Shown: positions 36,035 to 45,115, numbered from the stretch's first letter. The stretch: 46,819 nucleotides of DNA from Promethearchaeota archaeon (GCA_018238625.1 JABCSY010000021.1:1-46819), one strand, 5' to 3'. The notes: a model not told the origin generated them from the letters alone. A program made the numbers and translations.

Positions 36035-36135
36035 TCCCTTTATTTCTTATTATTTTTAATATATTGAATTTATATTTGTAATTTATCTTTTATGATATTA
36101 TAGGTGTAAAACAATCTTTTTTTATCTGAATTATT

Positions 36136-36876
36136 ATGAGCTTAAATGATAAATTCGACGGATATAAGCGTAAAAAAGAACTCTTAGAAGAGTTAAATGT
36201 TTATAAATCTATTATATTAAAAAAGTTAGATATAGACGATTTCAAATCTGCGTTGGTAAAAATTGGATCTGCTTTAATTTTAATCAAAGAACACCAGAAT
36301 TATTTCGATTTAAAGAATGAACTCGGTGAATTTAACGAATTACAACAAAAAGCTCGCGGTGAATTAGATTACCATCGCAAAATATATTTAAGACGGTACG
36401 ATAATCTTTTAAAGGAAAACCTAACTGAGGTTAACATAGAAAACTTCACAAAATTGTTAGCAATGCTGAAAAGCGAGGTTGACGAAAATCTAAATAGGTA
36501 TAATCTTCAAGAACTGAGCGGTAATATCAATATATATTTCAAGTTTATTAAGAAATTGTATACGATCATGAGTTCCTATAGAGTTCTAAACTATAACGAC
36601 GCCTCTGAGAAAATCCTAAACTGTATAAACGATTTAAACCAAGAGAATTTTCCTAATTTGAAATTACTAATTTTTAACATTTATCAGACTTTACTCCTAA
36701 TGCAATTTGAACAAATGTCGGAAAAATTCGAAAAACTAACAATAAATGAGATTTCTGAGCAATTATCAATTGTTCCTGAGAGGATTGAAGATATTATTAA
36801 TTTCATCCAAAATCAACCTAAAAATCCGATCAAAAAATATGTAGTACATAGTAAAGAAGTGTTTTTTAAAAGATAA
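36136..36876 (+). CDS. Helical protein with candidate PCI-type winged helix
   Basis: 246 residues, nearly all helix. Helical pairs fill residues 1-185 (lengths and spacing as in TPR-like arrays), and the last 55 residues (KFEKLTINEISEQLSIVPERIEDIINFIQNQPKNPIKKYVVHSKEVFFK) follow the pattern of the PCI winged helix: leucine-rich 'I-xEI-xxxL-xxxxxxVEDII', then a short beta hairpin. PCI subunits form the lid of the proteasome, the COP9 signalosome and eIF3 together with MPN partners. A JAMM/MPN protein is encoded 1.8 kb away (38661). The match is my reading only; a generic winged helix behind a helical array is the alternative. Confidence 0.5.
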   Translation: MSLNDKFDGYKRKKELLEELNVYKSIILKKLDIDDFKSALVKIGSALILIKEHQNYFDLKNELGEFNELQQKARGELDYHRKIYLRRYDNLLKENLTEVNIENFTKLLAMLKSEVDENLNRYNLQELSGNINIYFKFIKKLYTIMSSYRVLNYNDASEKILNCINDLNQENFPNLKLLIFNIYQTLLLMQFEQMSEKFEKLTINEISEQLSIVPERIEDIINFIQNQPKNPIKKYVVHSKEVFFKR

Positions 36877-36882
36877 TTTAAA

Positions 36883-37809
36883 TTATAAAGCTCGATAATT
36901 TTCCGATCTTAAAAATTCTTTATGACTCAATCCATAATCAATAGTTTCTAATATTTTAGCTTTTCCTTTCTCTAAAGTTCCTTTAATTGGTAAATAATTT
37001 GAGGCGTGGTTCGATCTGAAGATGCAATTTGCTTCTTTATTTTTAAAATTAATACTATCTATGAACATCTTCAATTCTAATAAAATCTCTTTTGAATTCA
37101 TTTCCTTAAATTCTCCACGCTTTTTTCTCTCATACATTATTGTTCCAGGAGGCGTCATTAGAGACAAAAAAGCGATATACCATATTCTATCATCATCAGG
37201 GCAAATTTTATTAACTAAATCTGCCGACTCAAGCGCATGAGCTTTAGAGATTTCTTCGTTATTTCCTCCTCCAAGCCCATTAATAAAGGTGGCTGATAAA
37301 GTAATATTTGCCTTCATTAATTTTTTTGAAGCATCAATAAAATCCGCTTTTGTGGCGTGTTTATTAACGTCCTTAAGGAGTTTATCATATCCGCTTTCAA
37401 ACCCTACATATGCGATTTTTAATCCCGCCTCCGATAATGCCATTAATTGCTTATCAGACTTTTTTAATATATCTTTAGCGTGAGCGTAAACTCCTACCCT
37501 TTCCAATTTTGGAAAAACTTTCATGGCATAAGTCGTAAGTTCTATGAGCTTGTCTGCAGGTGTTACCATGGCATTCCCGTCTAAAAAGAATAGTTTACGC
37601 ACTAACGAGCTATAATGCTTACTTGCCCCTATATCTAAATCTTTTTTAACCTCTTTAATTGATCTCACAATAAATTTTTTTCTAAGATTCGACATACAAA
37701 AATCACAAGAAAAAGTACACCCTTCGGTCAGCTGGATCAATAGAGAGTTTCCTTCCGATGGAGGTCTAAATACAGGTTCACAATAATAGATTATTTCTTT
37801 ACTTGTCAT
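36883..37809 (-). CDS. Radical SAM protein, group shared with 45116
   Basis: Cluster motif C-x3-C-x2-C in LTEGCTFSCDFC (28-39) shows a radical SAM enzyme. The domain continues with FLDGNAMVTPADKL, VGVYAHAKDIL, GLKIAYVGFESGYDKLL and LSATFINGLGG, the usual beta-barrel strands. The start RPPSEGNSLLIQLTEGC is shared with the second radical SAM protein at 45116, to which it is clearly paralogous along its whole length. No extra cysteine-rich or B12 domain. Reaction and substrate cannot be inferred; the group resembles the YgiQ/Elp3-like annotation pool. It converges with the PCI-like gene. Confidence 0.82.
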   Translation of the reverse strand: MTSKEIIYYCEPVFRPPSEGNSLLIQLTEGCTFSCDFCMSNLRKKFIVRSIKEVKKDLDIGASKHYSSLVRKLFFLDGNAMVTPADKLIELTTYAMKVFPKLERVGVYAHAKDILKKSDKQLMALSEAGLKIAYVGFESGYDKLLKDVNKHATKADFIDASKKLMKANITLSATFINGLGGGNNEEISKAHALESADLVNKICPDDDRIWYIAFLSLMTPPGTIMYERKKRGEFKEMNSKEILLELKMFIDSINFKNKEANCIFRSNHASNYLPIKGTLEKGKAKILETIDYGLSHKEFLRSENYRAL

Positions 37810-37878
37810 ATCCGATTTTAGAAAAAAGTGTGATATAACTTATAGTCTTTGAAGGTTATTACTTATTTGTTCAAAATC

Positions 37879-38559
37879 CTACTTTGTTTTTGCATCATCT
37901 TTATTCGCATCCGCGTCTTTAGGTTTTTTGGGACAGGAATTAAGATGACGTCCTAATCGTATGAATTCCTTTCCACAATAAGGACATGCTTGCTTTTTTT
38001 TAGCCACTCCCCCTGCTGCAGTCCCTGGCTTTTTCTTCTTCCTCGTTTTGGTAGGCAAGATATCTTTTATATTTACATCATCAGGCGCAAATTCACAGTC
38101 TTTTATGTGCGTTCTAATATCACCAACTACTTCGCCACAGAATGGACATTCCATATCACCAAAATCTTCAGATTCGGATTTACCAGCTTTTCTTTTCTCG
38201 AATTTTAAGGGAATTTCTTCTTCATCATCTTCTTCAAATTCATCGAGTGATAAATCCATTTCGTCATCATGTTCAAGTTCTGCGAGTTCATATTCTTCTA
38301 ATTCTATCTTTTTCTCCTTTATTTTTTTCTCTGCTTCTCTTCTACTTTCTTCATAAACCTCAGAAACTTTCTTAGTTGCTTGTATGTATAACTTACAAAC
38401 CTGACACACATATGCTCTTTTACCAAGGACTAAGTCTCTCTCTGCGCAATAACAAAGTGGTTGCAAGTTATTTGAGATATCTCCCATAGAAGCGAGATGT
38501 TTGCAAGCAATTTTTCTCGAATATTTAATTTTTTGTTTTCTACGTGGAATAAAAATCAA
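37879..38559 (-). CDS. Protein with two C2HC zinc fingers and an N-terminal cysteine cluster
   Basis: 226 residues, not a named family. The N-terminal third has five cysteines (ACKHL, LCYC, VCQVC) that suit a zinc ribbon. A charged helical linker (65-130, rich in Glu, Lys and Asp) follows. Then two fingers of the same design: CPFCGEVVGDIRTHIKDC and CPYCGKEFIRLGRHLNSC (C-x2-C-x9/10-H-x3/4-C), separated by a basic segment (TKTRKKKKPG). The C-terminus is highly charged. C2HC fingers and basic linkers suggest a nucleic-acid or protein adaptor; it lies between a radical SAM gene and the JAMM gene, all on the same strand. Confidence 0.65.
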   Translation of the reverse strand: MIFIPRRKQKIKYSRKIACKHLASMGDISNNLQPLCYCAERDLVLGKRAYVCQVCKLYIQATKKVSEVYEESRREAEKKIKEKKIELEEYELAELEHDDEMDLSLDEFEEDDEEEIPLKFEKRKAGKSESEDFGDMECPFCGEVVGDIRTHIKDCEFAPDDVNIKDILPTKTRKKKKPGTAAGGVAKKKQACPYCGKEFIRLGRHLNSCPKKPKDADANKDDAKTK

Positions 38560-38660
38560 CCAACAAAAGAAGTATGTAATAGATTAAATATTTCTTAAAA
38601 TTTAATTTTTTTGATTGTCCAAATAAAGAATTGTTATTACTTTTGTCTTAAAATCAGAAA

Positions 38661-40223
38661 TTAGAAGTTGTAAGTAATACTTTTTAAATCGTTAATTATT
38701 TTCTGCTTTGTATCAAGGTCTTCTATATCTGACAGTAAAACTTCGATAACATCTCTCAGTCCTATGATTTTGTCAACAAGTACTTCGGGTTTACTCCAAG
38801 GTGTAATCCTTAAAGGGTGGCTATAAATTAAACCGTTATTGTAATTTTCTATTGCTTCTCTATAAAAAAGGCAAGCGCTACCTATGTTTTTTATTTTTTT
38901 TTCGTATACTGACCCAATTTTATCAAAAGCCATTCCAGCTCCAGCAAAATCTTTAACTTCGATAAATTCTATAGCTGCATCTTCAATTTTTTTTAGACCG
39001 AATTCTAAAACATCTAAATCTCTTTCCTTTAAAAGTATGTAACCTATTATGTAATTTGCGATACCTTGATAAAAAGTTTGGTTGTTTATCTCTGCTACTT
39101 TATATAATTCTTCAGCAAATTCTCTAGCAAGCACTAGATGATTATTTGTAATACACACTCTCGATACTTTTCTTAACAAATCCAATAATCGATTCGTGTC
39201 ATTAATCTCTTTGTATTTCTCAATACCTTTTCGATATTTTTCTATGCCTGTAAACATATCTTTGTTTTCAAAAGCTCGATTTCCTTCGTAAATCAATTTT
39301 TCAGCAGATTCTTTTGCAATTGTACTACTCATACTTGTATCGTAATATATGTTATTAACATTAAATTGAACATCTTCCGATAATGGGATGTCTACAAGAT
39401 TCTTTTTAAATAAATCGTTGTTTGAGTTATCAAACACTTCGTCTATATCTCTATATCCTGATTCTAGTTTAGATTTTTCTTTATAAGCTTCTTGAAGTGG
39501 TTTTCCTGCAAAAGCTAAAGAAGATAACTCATTAAGAAGATTTGCAAAAAAGAATTTATTTAAACCTTTAACAATGTAATCCACTTTATGATAGTTATTT
39601 TCAAATTCAACCGAATTTGAATCAATTGTAATATCAGTTAATCTATAAATCTCAAATCCAGTATCGTATTTAGTTAATATATTATTATTTATATTTTCTT
39701 CTCTTTTTTTACCAAGAAGAGTATGATCAAATACTAGCCCAACGAAATCGTCATTGCTCTGTTGAAACCCTAACTGATTTATCAAGTCTACATAAGAAAA
39801 GAAGAGATTTAACCCTGGATGCGAGTGGAACCAACCAATCATGTAATAATCTTTCTTTTCCTCGTCATTATCTAATTTTCGCTGTATTTCATCAATAAAT
39901 CCATAATGTCTTTCGTCTAATTGAACATCTGTATCGTGACCAAACGTGAGAGCTTCTGCATGTTCTATATATACAAATTCATCGTCAGAATAACCAATTA
40001 AAATACCGTAGATTTCTTTCCAATCGCTTGAAGGAATTGCCTGATTTGCATATCTACTAGCGTATAAAATTATTGTTTTGTATGCTTCAGCCCTAAGAAT
40101 TACGGGTTTACCCGTTTTTTCTACCTCTATATGCTCTTTTACTTGTTCCTTGTTAATTTCTGGCTCGATTTGTTCGCTCTCCTCTTTTTTGTCATCATAG
40201 TTCTTATTAGGTCCTTCCGTCAT
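38661..40223 (-). CDS. JAMM/MPN+ isopeptidase-like protein with C-terminal TPR-like helices
   Basis: 520 residues. A charged N-terminus (1-37) leads to an MPN domain (about 40-235) with an intact JAMM site: Glu70 in KEIYGILIGY, HSHP with His133 and His135, Ser143 and Asp146 (H-x-H-x7-S-x2-D). All four active residues of Rpn11/AMSH-type zinc isopeptidases are kept, so it should cleave isopeptide bonds, in Asgard archaea possibly ubiquitin-like conjugates. Residues 285-480 form paired helices of TPR/SNAP-like type (NRAFENKDMFTGIEKYRKGIEKY, later YYREAIENY). No ubiquitin, E1 or E2 gene is in the window. The downstream gene is the zinc-finger protein, about 100 bases away. Confidence 0.8.
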   Translation of the reverse strand: MTEGPNKNYDDKKEESEQIEPEINKEQVKEHIEVEKTGKPVILRAEAYKTIILYASRYANQAIPSSDWKEIYGILIGYSDDEFVYIEHAEALTFGHDTDVQLDERHYGFIDEIQRKLDNDEEKKDYYMIGWFHSHPGLNLFFSYVDLINQLGFQQSNDDFVGLVFDHTLLGKKREENINNNILTKYDTGFEIYRLTDITIDSNSVEFENNYHKVDYIVKGLNKFFFANLLNELSSLAFAGKPLQEAYKEKSKLESGYRDIDEVFDNSNNDLFKKNLVDIPLSEDVQFNVNNIYYDTSMSSTIAKESAEKLIYEGNRAFENKDMFTGIEKYRKGIEKYKEINDTNRLLDLLRKVSRVCITNNHLVLAREFAEELYKVAEINNQTFYQGIANYIIGYILLKERDLDVLEFGLKKIEDAAIEFIEVKDFAGAGMAFDKIGSVYEKKIKNIGSACLFYREAIENYNNGLIYSHPLRITPWSKPEVLVDKIIGLRDVIEVLLSDIEDLDTKQKIINDLKSITYNF

Positions 40224-40356
40224 AGTTCCACTTTATTTAAACTTAGATTAGTGAATCCATATTTCTTTAAAATATTATAAAAGTGTTCTTAAATAAAATT
40301 ATGTCTTAGATAAAATTTAAGAAAAGAAATATAAAAAAAATAATTTTTAATATTAT

Positions 40357-41178
40357 TTAATACGATTTTTCTTTTTTCTTCTTTTTACTTGATCCGCCCC
40401 CTATCGAACTAAGACCTGAGAGGTCGCCACCTGCTCCACCACAGATAATTGCCAGCGCTATAATAATAAGTACAATAGCTACAAATACCATGGCTAAGAT
40501 TATAACCAAAAGCAACATTCCTATTATTTTATAAGCTACTAATAACCAAGGGATTTTATCTGCTTTTTTTACTGCTTTTGCTCCATAAAACATTACCGTC
40601 AAAACAACTACACAAATATAAGCAAATGTAATTGGAATTGTTAGTAAATAGTTTCCAATGCTAAAAATAATAATAAAAACAATTTCTACTATTAAAAATC
40701 CAAATATAAAAAGTCCAATATGAGCCCATATATATCCCTTAGCAAAATACCTGTCTCTTAAAGAAAGTGCCATTAAATAAACAATCAAATTCGCTCCAAC
40801 TGCTAATGAAACAAACATATGGACTTGAGGTAAATATTCAGTAAAAATAACTATTGGTATGCTAATAATTCCCGCAATAAAACAGAACAAGAAAAATATT
40901 AGGAGCCCGAGTAGAACCTTATTAGATTTCGCAACGAAGTACAATAATAAAAACAAGACCGCGTCAACAACTATCATTGAAATGTAAAATACTAGAAATG
41001 CTCCTGTGAGTTGGGCTTCAGAAAAAAAATAACTGAATACTATTTCACCTATTAACCAAATAATCGAACCAATTAGCAAGGTTGGAAGAATTTTTTCTAT
41101 AAAAACCTTACGTTGAGGGGGTTCGAGGATATATTTAGATTTTTTTTTAACTTTACCTTGTTTTTCTAAATTTGACAA
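40357..41178 (-). CDS. Seven-helix membrane protein, Lys-rich C-terminus
   Basis: 273 residues: a basic N-terminus (1-27), about seven hydrophobic helices (33-52, 60-82, 90-112, 121-138, 153-175, 180-196, 211-243), then a Gly/Ser-rich tail ending in KKKKKEKSY. The order of helices faintly resembles BI-1/TMBIM proteins, but no diagnostic residue can be confirmed, so I leave it unnamed. It lies between the JAMM gene and the racemase-like gene on the same strand, 134 and 89 bases away, so co-transcription is possible. Confidence 0.55.
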   Translation of the reverse strand: MSNLEKQGKVKKKSKYILEPPQRKVFIEKILPTLLIGSIIWLIGEIVFSYFFSEAQLTGAFLVFYISMIVVDAVLFLLLYFVAKSNKVLLGLLIFFLFCFIAGIISIPIVIFTEYLPQVHMFVSLAVGANLIVYLMALSLRDRYFAKGYIWAHIGLFIFGFLIVEIVFIIIFSIGNYLLTIPITFAYICVVVLTVMFYGAKAVKKADKIPWLLVAYKIIGMLLLVIILAMVFVAIVLIIIALAIICGGAGGDLSGLSSIGGGSSKKKKKEKSY

Positions 41179-41266
41179 TTTAAATTCACATTTATTGGAT
41201 TACTTAATTGATAATTATTATAATATCAAAATATGTTAAAAAAGATTTGGGATAAATTTTTGATCT

Positions 41267-42490
41267 CTATATAGCTCCCGTTTTTCTAAGTGCCTTAATT
41301 TCTTCTTCAGTGTAATTGAGCATTTGAAGAATTTCTTTGGTATTATGCCCCATTTTTGGAGCTAGGCTTCTTATAGATAAAGGCGTGCGAGAATATTTGA
41401 TTGGTGAAGCAATATTTTGGATGCTCCCAAATATGGGGTGTTCTATCTCAACAACCATGTTTCGCGCTTTAATTTGTGGGTCTTCGCAAGCTTCGCCAAA
41501 GTTTTTAACTGGCATAACGCACGAGTCTTTATTTGCGAAAATTTCCATCCATTCGTCTTGAGTTTTCTTTAAAAATTCTTTTTGAATTTCTTGAAATACT
41601 TTCTCTTTTTCTTCCCCTAGAGCATTCCCCTTCTGTATTAGATCTTCACGTCCAAGCCCCTCGCACACTCCACGCCAAAACTTTAATTCAATAGCGCCAA
41701 CGGATAAATATTTATTGTCTTTAGTCTTATAAATCGAATAGACTGGAACCTCACCGTGAAGAGGATTTACTGGATTAGTAGTTCCGTCATTTAAATTTTT
41801 AGAAAAGTGAAAGGCCGCCGCCATTGGCATGAAAGAAAAAACGCAATCCGTCATGGAAACATCTATATATTGGCCCTCTTTGGTAGGGTTCTTATTTCTT
41901 TCCATCAATGCCCCAAGGATACCTATCGTCGAAACTAACCCTCCACCAATATCTGCTGCTTGTACACCTGGAAGAAGGGGCTTTCTTTCTTGGTCTTTTT
42001 TTCCTAAAAATTCTCTTTCTTTATTTAGATCTAGCATACCACAAATACCAATATAATTCAAATCATGACCTGCTGTTTGTTCGTAAGGACCATATTGGCC
42101 GTATCCAGATAAAGAGCAATATATTATAGATTTATTTATTTTAAAAAGCGTTTCATAATCAATTTTTAATTTTTTCGTTACATTTGGTCGAAAAGTCTCT
42201 AATACTACATCAGCTTTTTCCACCAACTTATAAAATACCTCTAACGCTTTTTCTTTTTTTAAGTTTAGCGTAATAGATTTTTTATTTCTCATTAGTATCG
42301 AATTAAAAGCGCTTTCGCGGTACCTACCCTTCTGAAAAAAAGGTGGCGGACTACCGTAAAAATATCTCGGGTCCTCAACTCTAATAACTTCAGCTCCAAG
42401 ATCACCCAAGATCATTGAAGCGTAAGGACCGGGTAGCATCCTCGCTAAATCTATAACGACTATGCCTTCTAAGGGTAAGTGTAAACTCAT
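41267..42490 (-). CDS. Family III CoA-transferase fold, alpha-methylacyl-CoA racemase-like
   Basis: CaiB/BaiF-type protein of 407 residues: VIDLARMLPGPYASMILGDLGAEVIRVEDP, RNKKSITLNLK, and LSGYGQYGP are the family landmarks. The catalytic residues follow the racemase rather than the formyl-CoA transferase pattern: AGHDLNYI has the His-Asp of the racemase, AADIGGG supplies the second Asp, and VGAIELKFW the conserved Glu. Alpha-methylacyl-CoA racemase interconverts (2R)- and (2S)-methyl-branched acyl-CoAs, plausible for branched or isoprenoid lipid breakdown. No beta-oxidation gene is adjacent. Start ATG at 42490. Confidence 0.8.
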   Translation of the reverse strand: MSLHLPLEGIVVIDLARMLPGPYASMILGDLGAEVIRVEDPRYFYGSPPPFFQKGRYRESAFNSILMRNKKSITLNLKKEKALEVFYKLVEKADVVLETFRPNVTKKLKIDYETLFKINKSIIYCSLSGYGQYGPYEQTAGHDLNYIGICGMLDLNKEREFLGKKDQERKPLLPGVQAADIGGGLVSTIGILGALMERNKNPTKEGQYIDVSMTDCVFSFMPMAAAFHFSKNLNDGTTNPVNPLHGEVPVYSIYKTKDNKYLSVGAIELKFWRGVCEGLGREDLIQKGNALGEEKEKVFQEIQKEFLKKTQDEWMEIFANKDSCVMPVKNFGEACEDPQIKARNMVVEIEHPIFGSIQNIASPIKYSRTPLSIRSLAPKMGHNTKEILQMLNYTEEEIKALRKTGAI

Positions 42491-42552
42491 AATATATAGA
42501 TTAAATCTTACTAAATATAAAAAAATTAAGAAAAATTGTAAATTTTTTTAGT

Positions 42553-43065
42553 TTATATTTCAATAATTTCAGCTTCTAAAGTTTCAGTGTTAACGATAGC
42601 AAAAGTAGGCTTATCCGTTAAATAGCCACAAACTTCGCCCGGGTTAACTACTAACACCCCGTTGTCATATTTTTTATTAACTGCTATATGTGTGTGGCCG
42701 GATAAGATTATATCAAACTTTTTTGAATTTGCTAAAGCTTCAATAGTTTCTTGTTTTGGCATATGAGAGACCCAAATGCGTTTTCCACCTAATTCTATTA
42801 TGTGTTCATTACCGTTTTGGGGAAAAACACATATTTGACCTAAATTTTGCGTCATATATAGGCGTTCTCCATCGTTGTTGCCGAATACGCCATAAAAATT
42901 CTTTTTAATCGAATCGTTGAGCTTATCAAACCAGAGTTTCACGAAAGGAGCGATAAAATCTCCGCAATGGATAAGCGCATCCACGCCTTTATCGTTGATT
43001 ATTGAAACTGCTTTTATTATATTGCTTTTATTATCATGTGAATCCGAGAAGACAGCTATTAGAAT
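42553..43065 (-). CDS. YfcE/MJ0936-type metallophosphoesterase, probable ATT start
   Basis: From the only standard start in frame (GTG at 42984) the protein begins VDALIHCGDF and lacks the first metal-binding motif. The frame continues upstream as ILIAVFSDSHDN, the DxH motif every enzyme of this group needs, then GDF, GNND and SGHTH further on, so the gene surely starts near 43065. There the codon is ATT, with AGTGAT seven bases upstream and an in-frame stop at 43089-43087. The product is 170 residues, normal for the family, which hydrolyses phosphodiesters in a two-metal site. It is divergent from the prenyl synthase gene. Confidence 0.72.
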   Translation of the reverse strand: MLIAVFSDSHDNKSNIIKAVSIINDKGVDALIHCGDFIAPFVKLWFDKLNDSIKKNFYGVFGNNDGERLYMTQNLGQICVFPQNGNEHIIELGGKRIWVSHMPKQETIEALANSKKFDIILSGHTHIAVNKKYDNGVLVVNPGEVCGYLTDKPTFAIVNTETLEAEIIEI

Positions 43066-43071
43066 TTTAAA

Positions 43072-43077
43072 ATCACT
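43072..43077 (-). promoter_or_regulatory. Ribosome binding site deciding an ATT start
   Basis: AGTGAT on the minus strand, six bases ahead of ATT at 43065 after the TTTAAA spacer; it is the same core seen at other genes here and supports initiation at the non-standard codon. Confidence 0.4.
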
Positions 43078-43214
43078 TTTTTTATTTTACTTCATAGATT
43101 TAAGAAATATTGGTAAGATAATAATAAAAATGTTGTTTAACAACACACAAAAAGATATATTATTATTAATTCTATATTAATACGAACTGTTTAAGAAAAT
43201 TTAGTGATTTTACA

Positions 43215-44291
43215 ATGATCGAAGAATTCCTAAAAGTAGAGAAAGCTGCCATTGATAAAGAATTAGAAGATTATTTTTCGTATTTGAACAATAATGAGAA
43301 CGAAATTCTGCTAAAAGATTTTTTTACACAACTTCAAGAATTTATTTTAAATAAAAAGGCGAAACGACTTCATCCCATTTTGTTAATCGCTTCGTTTATA
43401 GGTATTGTAAACCCTCTTTATTTGGATAATCAACTGGATAGCATTAGGAAAGTATCTCTGGCCGTAGAACTCTTGCATAGTGGTCATATAATACATGACG
43501 ACCTTATGGATGATGATCTCGAAAGAAGAGGTAACCCTACTTTTCATGTCCAACTTAAAAACGAATTAAATATGGTTTATAAGAACTTAGAGATTCCACA
43601 TAAAGACGAATTAATCAACAATTATGGCAGAGACATGAGCGTATTAGGTGGTACGCAAGGATATCTATTAGGTTTTGACATCATTAAAGCCTCAAAATTT
43701 CCCGAAAATTTAAAGCTATTAGCTCTAAATGAATACACTTCGGCAATGGATCATTTAATGAAAGGGCAAATAGTCGAAGAATATATGAGTTATCACAATA
43801 TAACTATGTCTTTAGAACAATATTTAAATATCGCAGAAATGCAAAGGGCTAGTTTATTGGAAAAATCAACGAAAATTGGAGCAATCTTAGCTAAAGGTAA
43901 TATTCATTATCAGATAAATCCGTTAAGTAAAGCAATGACCCTTATGGGCCAAGCCTTTGCGATTCGTGACGATATACTTGACATGCGGGACGATATTAAA
44001 TCAAGGAAAAAAAAGATCGTTTATATATTAGCCGTTCAAAATACGGATGAAGAACAATCAAAGATTTTGAATGAAATTTACCATAAAGAAGAAGAATTGA
44101 ACAAAAACGATGTCAAACAAGTAATGGATGTTTTCGCTGAAACAAACGCTATTATTATTGCAGAACACTTTTCTAAAAATTTAATTAGTCAAGCAAGCGG
44201 TTATCTAAAAAATGTCTATCCTGATCTAAATAAAGAGCAGAAAGTATTTTTTAATGAGTTCTCCGATTTTATTTATATGAGGACTTTTTAA
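43215..44291 (+). CDS. Trans-prenyl diphosphate synthase (geranylgeranyl-type)
   Basis: Chain elongation of isoprenoid diphosphates for archaeal ether lipids. The first aspartate-rich motif DDLMDDD is at 95-101, the RLHPILL start, the GQ-type helices and the second motif DDILD (252-256) are all present. QIVEEYMSY in the middle corresponds to the GQxxE segment. 358 residues is slightly longer than common GGPP synthases, with the extra length in the N-terminal helix and around 110-135. Product chain length depends on residues before the first motif and cannot be settled by eye. Confidence 0.9.
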   Translation: MIEEFLKVEKAAIDKELEDYFSYLNNNENEILLKDFFTQLQEFILNKKAKRLHPILLIASFIGIVNPLYLDNQLDSIRKVSLAVELLHSGHIIHDDLMDDDLERRGNPTFHVQLKNELNMVYKNLEIPHKDELINNYGRDMSVLGGTQGYLLGFDIIKASKFPENLKLLALNEYTSAMDHLMKGQIVEEYMSYHNITMSLEQYLNIAEMQRASLLEKSTKIGAILAKGNIHYQINPLSKAMTLMGQAFAIRDDILDMRDDIKSRKKKIVYILAVQNTDEEQSKILNEIYHKEEELNKNDVKQVMDVFAETNAIIIAEHFSKNLISQASGYLKNVYPDLNKEQKVFFNEFSDFIYMRTF

Positions 44292-44308
44292 TTTAATAAA
44301 AAATTTTC

Positions 44309-44920
44309 TTAAGACACGACATAAGAAGTATTGTTATGTCTTAATATCATATTATTTAACTCTTTAAATACTTCAAGCACGTTACAATTCTTTAAAGCTG
44401 AGGTTTTAAAAAATCCATCCAGTTCCTTTTCTTTAACAAAATCCTTTATAACTTCTTCTTGGATAATCTTATCTCTTGGGGATGAATCTAATAAATCACT
44501 TTTACTTCCTACTAATATCTTAGGGATTTTTAAGCCTTCAGCGTGTTCTAATAATTGGTCATACCAAAATTTTAATTGCTCAAACGATATGGGATTGATT
44601 AAGTCAAAAACTAATAGAGCCCCGTTAGCACCTCCTAAGAACTTAGGTATTAAGGGTTTAAAACGGTCTTGACCTCCAAAATCGAAAATAGAATTGATGA
44701 TAAATCCCGATTTTTTTGGAACGCTCTCTGCAACGTCTTTTTTATGAATTGGTAAATTTATTGAATGGAAGTTTAGACCTATTGTCATAGAAGAATCAAA
44801 ATTGAAAGAATTAAAACAAAATCGATTAAATAAACTAGTTTTCCCAACACTTGCCCCTCCAACGATAACAATTTTGCACGTATATAAGATTTCCTTCTTT
44901 TGGGTACTAGTACTTATCAA
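44309..44920 (-). CDS. Rab/Ras-type small GTPase with altered G4 motif
   Basis: 203 residues: G1 GGASVGKTS (21-29), G2 Thr in MTIGLN, G3 DFGGQ (80-84), G5 TSA (173-175). G4, which reads guanine, is SKSD (139-142) instead of NKxD, losing the Asn that usually contacts the base while keeping the Asp. Length and strand order otherwise fit an Asgard small GTPase; about ten residues are inserted between G2 and G3 (HKKDVAESVPKK). There is no C-terminal cysteine for prenylation. Start ATG at 44920; it converges with the prenyl synthase gene and is divergent from the radical SAM gene. Confidence 0.85.
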   Translation of the reverse strand: MISTSTQKKEILYTCKIVIVGGASVGKTSLFNRFCFNSFNFDSSMTIGLNFHSINLPIHKKDVAESVPKKSGFIINSIFDFGGQDRFKPLIPKFLGGANGALLVFDLINPISFEQLKFWYDQLLEHAEGLKIPKILVGSKSDLLDSSPRDKIIQEEVIKDFVKEKELDGFFKTSALKNCNVLEVFKELNNMILRHNNTSYVVS

Positions 44921-45115
44921 TTTAAACCAAAAATCCTAATGTGATTAGATGTGATGAAACTTGTATAAAATTATTAATTATCTATTAAAAAAAAATTTTA
45001 TGAAATTGCCGTTAAAACATAAAGCTTAAATCTTTATTTAAAAAAGGCTTAAAATAACATAATAGCATTTGAATTTGCAATATTAAAATCTAAGATTAAT
45101 TAATGTAGAATTGTT

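Noticed and set aside
37990..38375. Overlapping + strand frames opposite the zinc-finger gene
   Set aside because: Low-complexity Ser/Leu antisense of the Glu-rich linker; the minus frame has clear cysteine-histidine motifs.
40357..41178. Calling the seven-helix protein a Bax inhibitor-1 homolog
   Set aside because: Only helix number and a vague order match; no diagnostic residues could be confirmed.
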